Assembly (NCBI RefSeq): GCF_032681285.1
Contig: NZ_CP136336.1
Location: 2,157,001 to 2,221,000, forward strand
Length of the DNA: 64,000 bases
Direction of reading: 5' to 3'
From: Piscinibacter gummiphilus
GTDB lineage: Bacteria > Pseudomonadota > Gammaproteobacteria > Burkholderiales > Burkholderiaceae_C
Part shown: positions 38,443 to 46,701 of the stretch, one piece after another
Position numbering within the stretch: position 1 is the first letter of the stretch
How the letters are laid out: each line of letters opens with the position of its first letter
Position numbers and translations under genes: made by a program
The notes under the pieces: model-generated
Databases searched by the model: none
The model's input: the letters and a program-made list of their open reading frames with translations, nothing else
What the model was told of the DNA's origin: nothing

Positions 38443-39345
38443 ATGCGACGCTACAGACTGCCCCCGCTCGACCTGCTCGAAGCCTTCGAAGCCGCCGCCC
38501 GGCATCTGAGCTTCACCCGTGCGGCCGATGAACTGGCGCTGACCCAGTCGGCCGTCAGCCGCCAGATCGCGGCGCTCGAAGAGAGCCTGGGTGTGCCGCT
38601 CTTCCAGCGCATGCACCGCGCCTTGCGCCTCACTGAGTCGGGCGAGTTGTTCGCCCGCACCGCCACGGGCGTGCTGATGCAGCTGCAGGGCGCCACCGAG
38701 CAGCTGCGCCACATCGAGCGGCAGAAGACAGTGGTCGTGACCACCACGCCTGGCTTTGCGGGCCTGTGGTTGATCCCCCGGCTGTCGTCGTTCACGGCGC
38801 GCTACCCCGGGGTCGATGTGCGCATCTCGGCCAGCTTCACCCTCGTCAAGCTCGAACGCGAGGGTGTCGACATCGCCATCCGCTACTGCGCCAGTGCCGT
38901 TGCCGGCCCGCAGGCGGTGAAGCTCTTCGGCGAGGTGATGACGCCGGTATGCAGCCCGGCCCTGCGGCGCACGCCCGGCAAGCCGCTCAAGAAGCCCGAA
39001 GACCTGCGCCACCACACCTTGCTCTACACCGAGCAGTCGCACAGTGCGCCGCTGTACGACTGGTCGATGTGGCTGCGCGCGATGCAGCTCGACATCAAGC
39101 CTGCCGCCGCACTGTATTTCTCCGACTACGACCAGATGGTGAGCGCCGCGTTGCGCGGGCAGGGTGTGGCGCTCGGCCGGCTGCCGCTGGTCGACCAGCT
39201 GGTGCGCGAGCGCAAGCTGGTCACGCCGTTCAACCAGAGCGTGGCGTCACCGATGGGCTACCACCTGTTGCGTTCGGAGACGTCGGCCGACAAGCCCGAA
39301 GTCAGCGACTTCAGTGCCTGGCTGATGGAGGAAGCGGCGCGCTAG
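38443..39345 (+). CDS. LysR-family transcriptional regulator (GcvA-like)
   Basis: A 300-residue LysR-type regulator. The N-terminal winged helix has FEAAARHLSFTRAADELALT and QSAVSRQIAALEESLGVPLF, the GcvA-type variant. The effector-binding domain follows (TTTPGFAGLWLIPRLSSFTA). The ATG at 38443 is chosen because the family starts a few residues before the helix. It is divergent from the DUF2917 gene and shares the palindromic region. It ends 11 bp before the convergent FAD-oxidase gene. Effector unknown. Confidence 0.93.
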   Translation: MRRYRLPPLDLLEAFEAAARHLSFTRAADELALTQSAVSRQIAALEESLGVPLFQRMHRALRLTESGELFARTATGVLMQLQGATEQLRHIERQKTVVVTTTPGFAGLWLIPRLSSFTARYPGVDVRISASFTLVKLEREGVDIAIRYCASAVAGPQAVKLFGEVMTPVCSPALRRTPGKPLKKPEDLRHHTLLYTEQSHSAPLYDWSMWLRAMQLDIKPAAALYFSDYDQMVSAALRGQGVALGRLPLVDQLVRERKLVTPFNQSVASPMGYHLLRSETSADKPEVSDFSAWLMEEAAR

Positions 39346-39356
39346 GCGCGGCGTCC

Positions 39357-40763
39357 TCAGAGCACCCGGCCGGGGTTCATCAAGCCCTGAGGATCGAGCG
39401 CACGCTTGATCGCCCGCATCATTTGCAGGGCCACCGGCGACTTGCGGTGCGTCAGCTCGTCGCGCTTGAGCGCACCCACGCCGTGCTCGGCCGAGATCGA
39501 GCCGCCATAGGCAGTGACGGCGTCGTAGACGATGGTGTTGACCGAAGGCTCGTGCAGCCGCAGGAACTCCGCCCCGTCCACGCCCAATGGCGCTTGCAGG
39601 TTGTAGTGCAGGTTGCCGTCGCCCAGATGGCCGAAGTTGACCGACCGTGTGCCGGGGTGCGCCGCGTGCAGCGCCGCGTCGGTCTTGGCCACGAACTCGG
39701 GGATGCAGGAGACCGGCAGCGAGATGTCGTGCTTGATGTTGGGGCCTTCTTCGGGCTGCGCCAGTGGGATCGACTCGCGCAGGTGCCACATGGCACGCGA
39801 CTGCTCGATGCTCTCGGCCACGGCGGCATCGGTGATGAGGCCGGCGTCCATTGCGGATTCCAGCAGGCCTTCGAACAGCGCCCGCGCGTGGGCCTCGCTC
39901 TCGGTGTCGGACTGCTCCAGCAGCACCGTCCACTCGGCCTCGGGCAGTGGCTGGCGCAGCTGCGGGAAATGCTTGCGGACCAGCGACAGCGAAAAGCGGT
40001 TCATCACCTCGAAGCCGGTGAGCCCGGCGCCCAGGCGCGCCTGCGCCATCTGCAGCAGCGCGACCGCGTTCGGAAGCGTTTCGAGCGAGGCCAGGGCCGT
40101 GGTGCGCGCCGCGGGCTGCGGGTAGAGCTTGAGTGTGGCGGCGGTGATGATGCCGAGCGTGCCTTCGCTGCCGATGAAGAGGTCGCGCAGGTCGTAGCCG
40201 GTGTTGTCCTTGCGCAGGCCGACCAGGCCGTCCCACAGCTCACCGTCGGCGTTGACCACTTCCAGGCCGAGGCAGAGCTCGCGCGCATTGCCGTAGCGCA
40301 GCACCTGCGTGCCGCCGGCGTTGGTGGCGAGGTTGCCGCCGATGGTGCAGCTGCCTTCGGCCGCCAGACTCAGCGGGAACAGCAGCCCGCGCGCGGCGGC
40401 GGCCTGTTGCGCCGCCTGCAGGATGCAGCCGGCCTCGACCGTCATCGTGAGGTTGGCCTCGTCGATCGCGCGCACCTTGTTCATGCGCTGCAGGCTCAGC
40501 AGCACCTGGGTGCCGCTGCCGTCGGGCACTGAGCCGCCCACGAGGCCGGTGTTGCCGCCTTGCGGCACCAAGCCCGCGCCGTGCCGCGCGCACAGCTTCA
40601 CCACGGCGGCCACCTCGGTCGGGTTCGCGGGGCGCACCACGGCGAGTGCCTTGCCTCGATAGCGACGACGCCAGTCGAGCTCGTAGGCCGACAGGTCGCC
40701 CTCGACCATCACGTTGGCGGCACCGACCACGGTGCGCAGTGCGCTCAGAAGAGCAGTGCTCAT
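39357..40763 (-). CDS. FAD-linked oxidase (D-2-hydroxyacid dehydrogenase / GlcD-like)
   Basis: A 468-residue flavoprotein of the vanillyl-alcohol oxidase fold. The FAD-binding segment is PQGGNTGLVGGSVP, followed by CTIGGNLATNAGGTQVLRYG. The C-terminal domain has the conserved SINFGHLGDGNLHYN-like VNFGHLGDGNLHYNL metal site and ISAEHGVGALK. These features fit D-2-hydroxyglutarate/D-lactate dehydrogenases and GlcD; the substrate cannot be chosen from sequence. The ATG at 40763 overlaps the stop of the DUF2069 gene. Confidence 0.9.
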   Translation of the reverse strand: MSTALLSALRTVVGAANVMVEGDLSAYELDWRRRYRGKALAVVRPANPTEVAAVVKLCARHGAGLVPQGGNTGLVGGSVPDGSGTQVLLSLQRMNKVRAIDEANLTMTVEAGCILQAAQQAAAARGLLFPLSLAAEGSCTIGGNLATNAGGTQVLRYGNARELCLGLEVVNADGELWDGLVGLRKDNTGYDLRDLFIGSEGTLGIITAATLKLYPQPAARTTALASLETLPNAVALLQMAQARLGAGLTGFEVMNRFSLSLVRKHFPQLRQPLPEAEWTVLLEQSDTESEAHARALFEGLLESAMDAGLITDAAVAESIEQSRAMWHLRESIPLAQPEEGPNIKHDISLPVSCIPEFVAKTDAALHAAHPGTRSVNFGHLGDGNLHYNLQAPLGVDGAEFLRLHEPSVNTIVYDAVTAYGGSISAEHGVGALKRDELTHRKSPVALQMMRAIKRALDPQGLMNPGRVL

Positions 40764-41185
40764 GCCTGGGCCTCCTTCGCCGCCCGCAGCCGCCAGCGCA
40801 CGTGCATCGCGCAGGCGGTGAAGAGCGCGAGGCACAGCAGCACCTCGGCGCCGGCGAGCCAGGCGCTGAGGCCGCGGTCGCTGGTGGCGCGCACGACACC
40901 TTCAGTGAAATACAGCCACACCATCAAGCTCACCCAACGGTAGGTGTACATGCGGTTGCGCAAGAGGCCGGGGATCGGGATGAGCAAGGGCAGGGCCTTG
41001 ATCGCGAGCGTGCCGCGGCCCACCGGTGCGAGCCACAGCTCCCAGGCGAGGCAGAGCACGAAGAGCGCGATCAGGCTGGCCAGCGCCAGCGCGCGTGTGC
41101 GGGCGACGAAGGGCGGGATCGTGGCGGGCGCGGCCGGTTCGGCAGGCGCAGCCGGTGCTTGGGAAGAGGGCAGGGCAGAGGTCAT
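40760..41185 (-). CDS. DUF2069 family membrane protein
   Basis: A 141-residue membrane protein with three to four predicted helices (LASLIALFVLCLAWELWL, LLIPIPGLL, VSLMVWLYFTEGVV, AWLAGAEVLLCLALFTA). Residues 5-25 are Ala/Pro-rich. This is the DUF2069 pattern, in which GLLRNRMYTYRW is conserved. Function unknown. It is divergent from the YihY gene with only about 20 bases between, and translationally coupled by a 4-bp overlap to the oxidase gene that follows. Confidence 0.85.
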   Translation of the reverse strand: MTSALPSSQAPAAPAEPAAPATIPPFVARTRALALASLIALFVLCLAWELWLAPVGRGTLAIKALPLLIPIPGLLRNRMYTYRWVSLMVWLYFTEGVVRATSDRGLSAWLAGAEVLLCLALFTACAMHVRWRLRAAKEAQA

Positions 41186-41192
41186 CGCTGGC

Positions 41193-41198
41193 TATGAT
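41193..41198 (+). promoter_or_regulatory. -10-like hexamer before the yihY-like gene
   Basis: TATGAT ends 7 bases before the ATG at 41206. It also overlaps alternative ATGs at 41194 and 41197, so if it is the -10 those starts cannot be used. No Shine-Dalgarno is present for 41206. Confidence 0.4.
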
Positions 41199-41205
41199 GC
41201 CGCAA

Positions 41206-42441
41206 ATGAATGTCCCGACCGTCTTCAAGCAAAGCTTGCGAGCCCGTGCGAGCGAGCTGCTCGAGACGCTGCAGCACTGGCCGTGGCTCGACACCCTGCG
41301 CACGCTGCGCCATCGTTTTCGCGAAGACCGCCTGGGCCTGACGGCAGGTAGCCTCACCTTCACCACGCTGATTTCGCTGGTGCCGCTGGTCACGGTGATG
41401 CTGGCGCTCTTCACCGCGTTCCCGATGTTCAGCCAGTTCCAGGTGTCGCTGCAGAAGTACTTCCTGCAGGCGCTGGTGCCCGACACGATCGCCCGCCCGG
41501 TGCTGGGCGCGCTCACGCAGTTCGCAAGCCAGGCCAACCGCCTGGGCACTTTTGGCCTGATCGTGCTCGTGCTCACGGCGCTCGCGCTCATGCTCACCAT
41601 CGACCGCACGCTCAACGCCATCTGGCGCGTGCGCAAGTCGCGCCCCATGACGCAGCGTGTGCTGGTGTATTGGGCCGCCGTCACGCTGGGCCCGCTCGCA
41701 TTGGGCGTCAGCCTGTCGATCACCTCGTATTTCATCTCGGCCAGCAAGGGCCTGGTGAGCGATGTGCCGGGCGTGGTGAGCGTGGTGCTCAACACCTTGC
41801 AGTTCGCCTTGCTCGCGGCCGGCATGGCAAGCCTCTTCCACTACGTGCCCAACACCCACGTGCAATGGCGGCACGCGCTGGCCGGCGGCATCTTCGTGGC
41901 GGTGGCGTTCGAGGTGGCCAAGCGCGGGCTGGCCTTCTATCTCGCGAGCGTGCCGACCTATCGCACGGTGTACGGGGCGTTTGCCACCGTGCCCATCCTG
42001 CTGATCTGGATCTACCTCGCGTGGGTGATCGTGCTGCTGGGCGCGGTGATCGCGGCCTATGCACCCAGCCTGCAGATGCGGGTCGTGCGCAGGCCGTCGG
42101 TGCCCGGCTTCCGCTTCCTGCTGGCCGTGGGCATGCTGCAGGAACTGCTACTCGCGCGCCAGCTCAGCACGCATGGGCTGAGCGCGGCGCAGCTGTCGGC
42201 CCGCCTGCGCACCGACCCGCTGCAGATCGAGCCCCTGCTCGACACGCTGGTGGCCATCGACTGGGTGGGCCGGCTCGACGAGGCCGGCAGTGCGCGCTAC
42301 GTGCTGCTGTGCGACCCCGAGGCCACGCCAGCCAAGCCGCTGCTGGAACAGGTGCTGCTCGACCCGGCCCCCGCCGTGCGGGCCTTCTGGGACCACGCGC
42401 GGTTTTCGGAGCTCAAGCTGAAGGACGTGCTCCAGGCCTGA
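41206..42441 (+). CDS. YihY/BrkB family inner membrane protein
   Basis: A 411-residue YihY/virulence factor BrkB-family protein (formerly often mislabelled ribonuclease BN). It has six membrane helices in the first ~290 residues, with the conserved EDRLGLTAGSLTFTTLISLV and TIDRTLNAIWRV, and a C-terminal cytoplasmic winged-helix-like extension (SAAQLSARLRTDPLQIEPLL). Starts at 41194, 41197 and 41206 are possible; the last fits the -10-like hexamer just upstream. It ends 9 bp before the convergent Mpo1-like gene. Transport substrate unknown. Confidence 0.9.
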   Translation: MNVPTVFKQSLRARASELLETLQHWPWLDTLRTLRHRFREDRLGLTAGSLTFTTLISLVPLVTVMLALFTAFPMFSQFQVSLQKYFLQALVPDTIARPVLGALTQFASQANRLGTFGLIVLVLTALALMLTIDRTLNAIWRVRKSRPMTQRVLVYWAAVTLGPLALGVSLSITSYFISASKGLVSDVPGVVSVVLNTLQFALLAAGMASLFHYVPNTHVQWRHALAGGIFVAVAFEVAKRGLAFYLASVPTYRTVYGAFATVPILLIWIYLAWVIVLLGAVIAAYAPSLQMRVVRRPSVPGFRFLLAVGMLQELLLARQLSTHGLSAAQLSARLRTDPLQIEPLLDTLVAIDWVGRLDEAGSARYVLLCDPEATPAKPLLEQVLLDPAPAVRAFWDHARFSELKLKDVLQA

Positions 42442-42450
42442 ACCGGTAGC

Positions 42451-42774
42451 TCAGAGCGGGATGCGGCCGAGCCAGATGTCGCGGTACATCACCCAGTCGC
42501 CCATGAAGCTCCAGAGCGGGCGCTTGAACGAGGCCGGTTTGTTCTTCTCGAAGCCGAAGTGCCCGAGCCAGGCGAAGCCATAGCCGCACAGCAGGCCCAG
42601 CAGGATGAACAGCGGCGCGGCGAGCGTGATCGCTGCGGCCAGGCAGAGCAGGGCCAGCGTGGAGCCCGCGAAGTGCAGGCGGCGGCAGATCCGGTTGCTG
42701 TGCTCGCTCAGGTAGAACGGGTAGAACTCGTCGAAGCTCTTGAGCGACTTCGGGTCCAGGGCGGCGGGGTTCAT
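42451..42774 (-). CDS. DUF962 / Mpo1-like membrane protein
   Basis: A 107-residue protein with the DUF962 signature SFDEFYPFYLSEHSNRICRR, two to three membrane helices (LALLCLAAAITLAAPLFILL) and WLGHFGFEKNKPASF. The yeast relative Mpo1 is an iron-dependent dioxygenase of fatty acid alpha-oxidation; the two His-containing motifs (LSEHSNR, RLHFAG, GHFGFEKNKP) fit that. The start overlaps the stop of the hydrolase gene by 4 bp, so it is the third gene of the metY operon. Confidence 0.88.
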   Translation of the reverse strand: MNPAALDPKSLKSFDEFYPFYLSEHSNRICRRLHFAGSTLALLCLAAAITLAAPLFILLGLLCGYGFAWLGHFGFEKNKPASFKRPLWSFMGDWVMYRDIWLGRIPL

Positions 42775-43589
42775 GGTGTACGGCTGAGGAATGAACTGAT
42801 GCCATTCAACACCCCGTCGGGGGCTTCTCCCATCAGGGAATGTCCTGCGGGCAGGACCAGCCTGTCGGCCTTCAGCGCCGAGGCTAGCGCGTCGGCCGCT
42901 TTGGGCGGCGTCATTTGGTCGGCCGAGCCGAGGATCATGCGCGTGGGGCACTGCACCTGAGCCGCTGCGTCCAGGCCGCGCGCGTACCGGTCGCAGGCCA
43001 GGAAGTCCTGGTGGAAGAGGTTGCCGTGGCCTTGAGCCGCGTAGGCTGCCTGCAGGCGCCGCATCAGCGCCCGGTTGCCGCCATGCAGCCAGAAGCCGGG
43101 GGCCGGCGACGACGGCTTGGCTGCGAGCGTCGAATGTGAAAACGCGTTGACCATGTCGATGGCCTTCAGCGGTGTTTCTTCCGCCGTGGCGATCAGTGCT
43201 GGCGACACCTTCATCGGAAACGCCGTCCCCACCATCAGCAGGTGCGTGGCGCGGGCACCGAGCTGCGCCGCCGCTTCGAGCGCGATCAGCGATCCCATGC
43301 TGTGGCCGACCAGTGCGGCGCGCTCGACGCCGGCTGCCTGCAGCAGCGCCACGACCCACTGCGCCGCCGCTTCCACGCTGGCGAGCGCCGGCCCTTCGCT
43401 GCGGCCGTGGCCCGGCAGATCGACTGCGAGCACGGCATGGCCGTGGTGCGCCAGCGAGCGCGACTGCAAGCCCCACACGCTGTGGTCGTGCATCGCCCCG
43501 TGGATGAAGACGACCACCGGCAGCGCCGCATCGAAGGTCTTGCCTCCGGTGTACGCGTAGGCCTCGCGGCCTTGCACGCCGAGCTTCAT
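42771..43589 (-). CDS. Alpha/beta hydrolase
   Basis: A 272-residue alpha/beta hydrolase. The oxyanion region is VVFIHGAMHDHSVW, the nucleophile elbow LVGHSMGSLIALE (Ser about residue 105), the acid in MILGSADQMTPP, and the histidine in LPAGHSLMGEAP. It is much shorter than homoserine O-acetyltransferase MetX and lacks its features, so it is not the usual MetY partner. Both ends overlap neighbours by 4 bp (metY upstream, the Mpo1-like gene downstream). Substrate unknown; an ester or thioester is possible. Confidence 0.88.
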   Translation of the reverse strand: MKLGVQGREAYAYTGGKTFDAALPVVVFIHGAMHDHSVWGLQSRSLAHHGHAVLAVDLPGHGRSEGPALASVEAAAQWVVALLQAAGVERAALVGHSMGSLIALEAAAQLGARATHLLMVGTAFPMKVSPALIATAEETPLKAIDMVNAFSHSTLAAKPSSPAPGFWLHGGNRALMRRLQAAYAAQGHGNLFHQDFLACDRYARGLDAAAQVQCPTRMILGSADQMTPPKAADALASALKADRLVLPAGHSLMGEAPDGVLNGISSFLSRTP

Positions 43590-44887
43590 GCGCCCGCCTT
43601 CTGCGCGGCCTTGAGCGCGCGCGAGAGGTCGTCGATCAGGTCGTCGGCGTCTTCCAGCCCGATCGACAAGCGGATCGTTCCCTGCGTGATGCCGGCCTGC
43701 GCGAGCGCCGCGTCGTCCATGCGGAAGTGCGTGGTCGACGCCGGGTGGATGACGAGCGAGCGGCAGTCGCCCACATTGGCGAGGTGCGAGAACACCTTCA
43801 GTGCCTCGATGAAGGCTTTGCCCTGCGCGCGATTTCCCTTGAGGTCGAAGCTGAACACCGAGCCGCAGCCGCGCGGCAGCAGCTTCTTCGCCAGCGCATG
43901 GTCGGGGTGTTCGGGCAGCTCGGGGTAGCCCACACGCGCGACCATCGGGTGTGCGGCGAGAAACGCCACCACCTTGCGCGCATTTGCCACATGCCGCTCC
44001 ATGCGCAGCGACAAGGTCTCGATGCCTTGCAGGATCAGCCACGCGGTGTGCGGGCTCATGCAGGCGCCGAAGTCCCGCAGGCCTTCGCGGCGCGCGCGCA
44101 GCAGGAAGGCGCCAACCGTGCTTTCCTCGGCGAACACCATGTTGTGGAAGCCCGCGTAAGGCGCGGCGAGTTCGGGAAAGCGGCCGGAGGCCGACCAGTC
44201 GAAGCGCCCGCTGTCCACCAGCACGCCGCCCACCACCGTGCCGTGGCCGCTCAGGAACTTGGTGGCCGAGTGGTAGAGCAGGTCGGCCCCATGGTCGAAG
44301 GGCTTGATGAGGTAGGGCGAAGTGAGGGTCGAGTCGACCAGCAGCGGCAGCCCCTGCTCGTGCGCGATGTCGCTCACGCTCGGGATGTCGAGCACGTCGA
44401 GACCGGGGTTGCCGAGCGTCTCGCCGAAGAGCAGCTTGGTGTTGGGCCGGATCGCGGCACGCCACCCATCGAGGTCGCCGGGCTTGACGAAGGTGGTCTC
44501 GATGCCGAAGCGCGCCAGCGTGTAGTGCAGCAGGTTGTGCGAGCCGCCGTAGAGCGCGCTGCTCGACACGATGTGCGAGCCCGCACCCGCGAGTGTCGCA
44601 ATCGCGAGGTGCAGTGCGGCTTGGCCGCTCGCGGTGGCGATGGCGCCCACACCGCCTTCGAGCGCGGCCACACGCTCCTCGAACACCGCCGTGGTGGGGT
44701 TGGAGATGCGGCTGTAGACGTGCCCCGAGCGCTCCATGTTGAAGAGCGCGGCGGCGTGGTCGCTGCTCTCGAAGACGAAGCTCGTGCTCAGGTAGATCGG
44801 CAAGGCGCGCGCGCCGGTGGCCGGGTCGGGCGCTGCTCCGGCGTGCAGCGACAGCGTGTCGAAACCGGGGTCGGAAGAGCCGGGCAT
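43586..44887 (-). CDS. metY: O-acetylhomoserine sulfhydrylase (Cys/Met metabolism PLP enzyme)
   Basis: A 433-residue PLP enzyme of the gamma-family that makes homocysteine from O-acetylhomoserine and sulfide. The start GFDTLSLHAGAAPDPATGAR is typical of MetY, followed by YSRISNPTTAVFEERVAALE, the PLP lysine in HSATKFLSGHGTVVGG, and the C-terminal SIGLEDADDLIDDLSRAL. It could instead be a cystathionine gamma-synthase relative, but length and start favour MetY. The start at 44887 is chosen; the long upstream frame runs into the divergent CBS gene. Confidence 0.93.
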   Translation of the reverse strand: MPGSSDPGFDTLSLHAGAAPDPATGARALPIYLSTSFVFESSDHAAALFNMERSGHVYSRISNPTTAVFEERVAALEGGVGAIATASGQAALHLAIATLAGAGSHIVSSSALYGGSHNLLHYTLARFGIETTFVKPGDLDGWRAAIRPNTKLLFGETLGNPGLDVLDIPSVSDIAHEQGLPLLVDSTLTSPYLIKPFDHGADLLYHSATKFLSGHGTVVGGVLVDSGRFDWSASGRFPELAAPYAGFHNMVFAEESTVGAFLLRARREGLRDFGACMSPHTAWLILQGIETLSLRMERHVANARKVVAFLAAHPMVARVGYPELPEHPDHALAKKLLPRGCGSVFSFDLKGNRAQGKAFIEALKVFSHLANVGDCRSLVIHPASTTHFRMDDAALAQAGITQGTIRLSIGLEDADDLIDDLSRALKAAQKAGA

Positions 44888-44971
44888 GGGGATTCCCCTG
44901 GCAGAAATCGAGGGTGTTGCGCCCGGGCATTGTGGGCTATATTGGCCCGACACCTGCCACGGGAGATACCT

Positions 44972-45436
44972 ATGAAAGTCTCGGACATCCTGCGTGTCAA
45001 GGGCGGCACCCTGTACACGGTTTCGCCCGATCAACCTCTGGGCGATGCGGCCAGGACCATGGCCGAGTTCGACATCGGGTCGCTGGTGGTCATGGACCAT
45101 GGCGACCTCGTGGGCATGCTGACCTTCCGCGAAGTGATCCTCGCCGTGGTGGGCAATGGCGGCACGGTGGGCAACAGCACCGTGCGTGGTGTGATGGACG
45201 ACCACCCGCTCACCTGCACCCCCGAGACCGAGATCGACGAAGTGCGCCGCATGATGCTCGAGCGCCATGCGCGGTACATGCCGGTGGTGAGCCAGCGCAC
45301 CCTGATGGGCGTGATCTCCTTCTACGACGTGGCCAAGGCGGTGGTCGACAGCCAGGACTTCGAGAACCGCATGCTCAAGGCCTACATCCGCGACTGGCCG
45401 GCGGCCGAAGACGCCCAGCCCCAGGCCCGGCTCTGA
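44972..45436 (+). CDS. CBS-domain-pair protein
   Basis: A 154-residue stand-alone Bateman module. Two CBS motifs are seen, MAEFDIGSLVVMDHGDLVGM and the second around RHARYMPVVSQRTLMGVISF. Such pairs bind adenosine nucleotides and act as energy or redox sensors. A GGGAGATACC ribosome site precedes the ATG at 44972; earlier in-frame codons lie antisense to metY. A TATATT at 44938-44943 could be its -10. Divergent from metY, 32 bp before aroC. Confidence 0.88.
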   Translation: MKVSDILRVKGGTLYTVSPDQPLGDAARTMAEFDIGSLVVMDHGDLVGMLTFREVILAVVGNGGTVGNSTVRGVMDDHPLTCTPETEIDEVRRMMLERHARYMPVVSQRTLMGVISFYDVAKAVVDSQDFENRMLKAYIRDWPAAEDAQPQARL

Positions 45437-45454
45437 GCGGCTTCGCTCGCGAGG

Positions 45455-45460
45455 GATAAT
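45455..45460 (+). promoter_or_regulatory. -10-like hexamer before aroC
   Basis: GATAAT ends 8 bases before the aroC ATG and matches the -10 consensus at five of six positions. No Shine-Dalgarno is visible; transcription would begin at or next to the start codon. Confidence 0.45.
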
Positions 45461-45468
45461 CGCCGCCC

Positions 45469-46566
45469 ATGAGCGGCAGCACCTTCGGCACACTTTTTCG
45501 CGTCACCAACTTCGGTGAATCCCACGGCCCGGCCATCGGCTGCGTGATCGACGGCTGCCCCCCGGGCATGGAACTGTCGGAAGCCGACATCCAGCCCGAA
45601 CTCGACCGCCGCCGCCCTGGCACCTCGCGCCACGTCACGCAACGCAACGAGGCCGATGCGGTCGAGATCCTTTCGGGCGTGTACGAAGGCAAGACCACCG
45701 GCACGCCGATCGCGCTCCTGATCCGCAACACCGACCAGCGCAGCAAGGACTACGGCAACATCCTGCAGACCTTCCGCCCGGGGCATGCCGACTACACCTA
45801 CTGGCACAAGTACGGCATCCGCGACCCGCGCGGTGGCGGCCGCTCTTCGGCGCGCCTCACGGCGCCCACCGTTGCGGCCGGTGCGGTGGCCCGCAAGTGG
45901 CTGCAGCAGAAATTCGGCACCACCTTCGTCGGTCACATGACGCAGCTGGGAGAGATCGCGGTGCCCTTCGAGTCGCTCGAGCACATCCCGAACAACCCCT
46001 TCTTCGCCGCCAACGCCACCGACATCCCGCGCCTCGAGGCCTACATGGACGAGTTGCGCAAGGCTGGCGACAGCTGCGGCGCCCGCATCGACGTGGCAGC
46101 GCGCAACGTGCCCGCGGGTCTGGGCGAGCCGCTCTACGACCGACTCGATGCCGACATCGCCCACGCGATGATGGGCTTGAACGCGGTGAAGGGTGTCGAG
46201 ATCGGTGCCGGCTTCGCGAGCATCGCGCAGCGCGGCACGGTGCATGGCGACGAGCTCTCGCCCGAGGGCTTTCGCAGCAACAACGCCGGCGGCGTGCTGG
46301 GCGGCATCTCCACCGGCCAGGACATCACTGTCTCCATCGCCATCAAGCCCACGAGCTCGATCCGCTCGCCGCGCCAGTCGATCGACCTGCAGGGCCAGCC
46401 GGCGACGGTCGAGACCTTCGGCCGCCACGACCCCTGCGTCGGCATCCGCGCCACGCCCATCGCCGAGGCGCTGCTCGCGCTGGTGCTGATGGACCACGCC
46501 CTGCGCCACCGCGCCCAGTGCGGTGACGTGCGCGTGGAGCCCGGCCCTATCCCCGGTCAGGCCTGA
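45469..46566 (+). CDS. aroC: Chorismate synthase
   Basis: AroC converts 5-enolpyruvylshikimate 3-phosphate to chorismate with reduced FMN, the last shared step to aromatic amino acids. The 365-residue protein has the family signatures [37 protein letters not shown] and [18 protein letters not shown]. It follows the CBS gene by 32 bp but has its own -10-like hexamer. It is followed by 135 bp without features before the chemoreceptor gene. Confidence 0.97.
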   Translation: MSGSTFGTLFRVTNFGESHGPAIGCVIDGCPPGMELSEADIQPELDRRRPGTSRHVTQRNEADAVEILSGVYEGKTTGTPIALLIRNTDQRSKDYGNILQTFRPGHADYTYWHKYGIRDPRGGGRSSARLTAPTVAAGAVARKWLQQKFGTTFVGHMTQLGEIAVPFESLEHIPNNPFFAANATDIPRLEAYMDELRKAGDSCGARIDVAARNVPAGLGEPLYDRLDADIAHAMMGLNAVKGVEIGAGFASIAQRGTVHGDELSPEGFRSNNAGGVLGGISTGQDITVSIAIKPTSSIRSPRQSIDLQGQPATVETFGRHDPCVGIRATPIAEALLALVLMDHALRHRAQCGDVRVEPGPIPGQA

Positions 46567-46701
46567 GCGCCGCCCAACCGGCACAACGCCACACCTGGGC
46601 CGCCCTCGCGCTCAAGTTTCCCGCCGCGCTCGCCGAAACCCGTCCTGAGCCGCCACAGAGGCGAGGGCAGGGGTCAGCCTGCCAAAGCATCGGGGAATGC
46701 C

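Noticed and set aside
42771..43589. Hydrolase gene as homoserine O-acetyltransferase metX beside metY
   Set aside because: At 272 residues it is about 100 shorter than MetX and has generic alpha/beta-hydrolase motifs instead of the MetX lid features.
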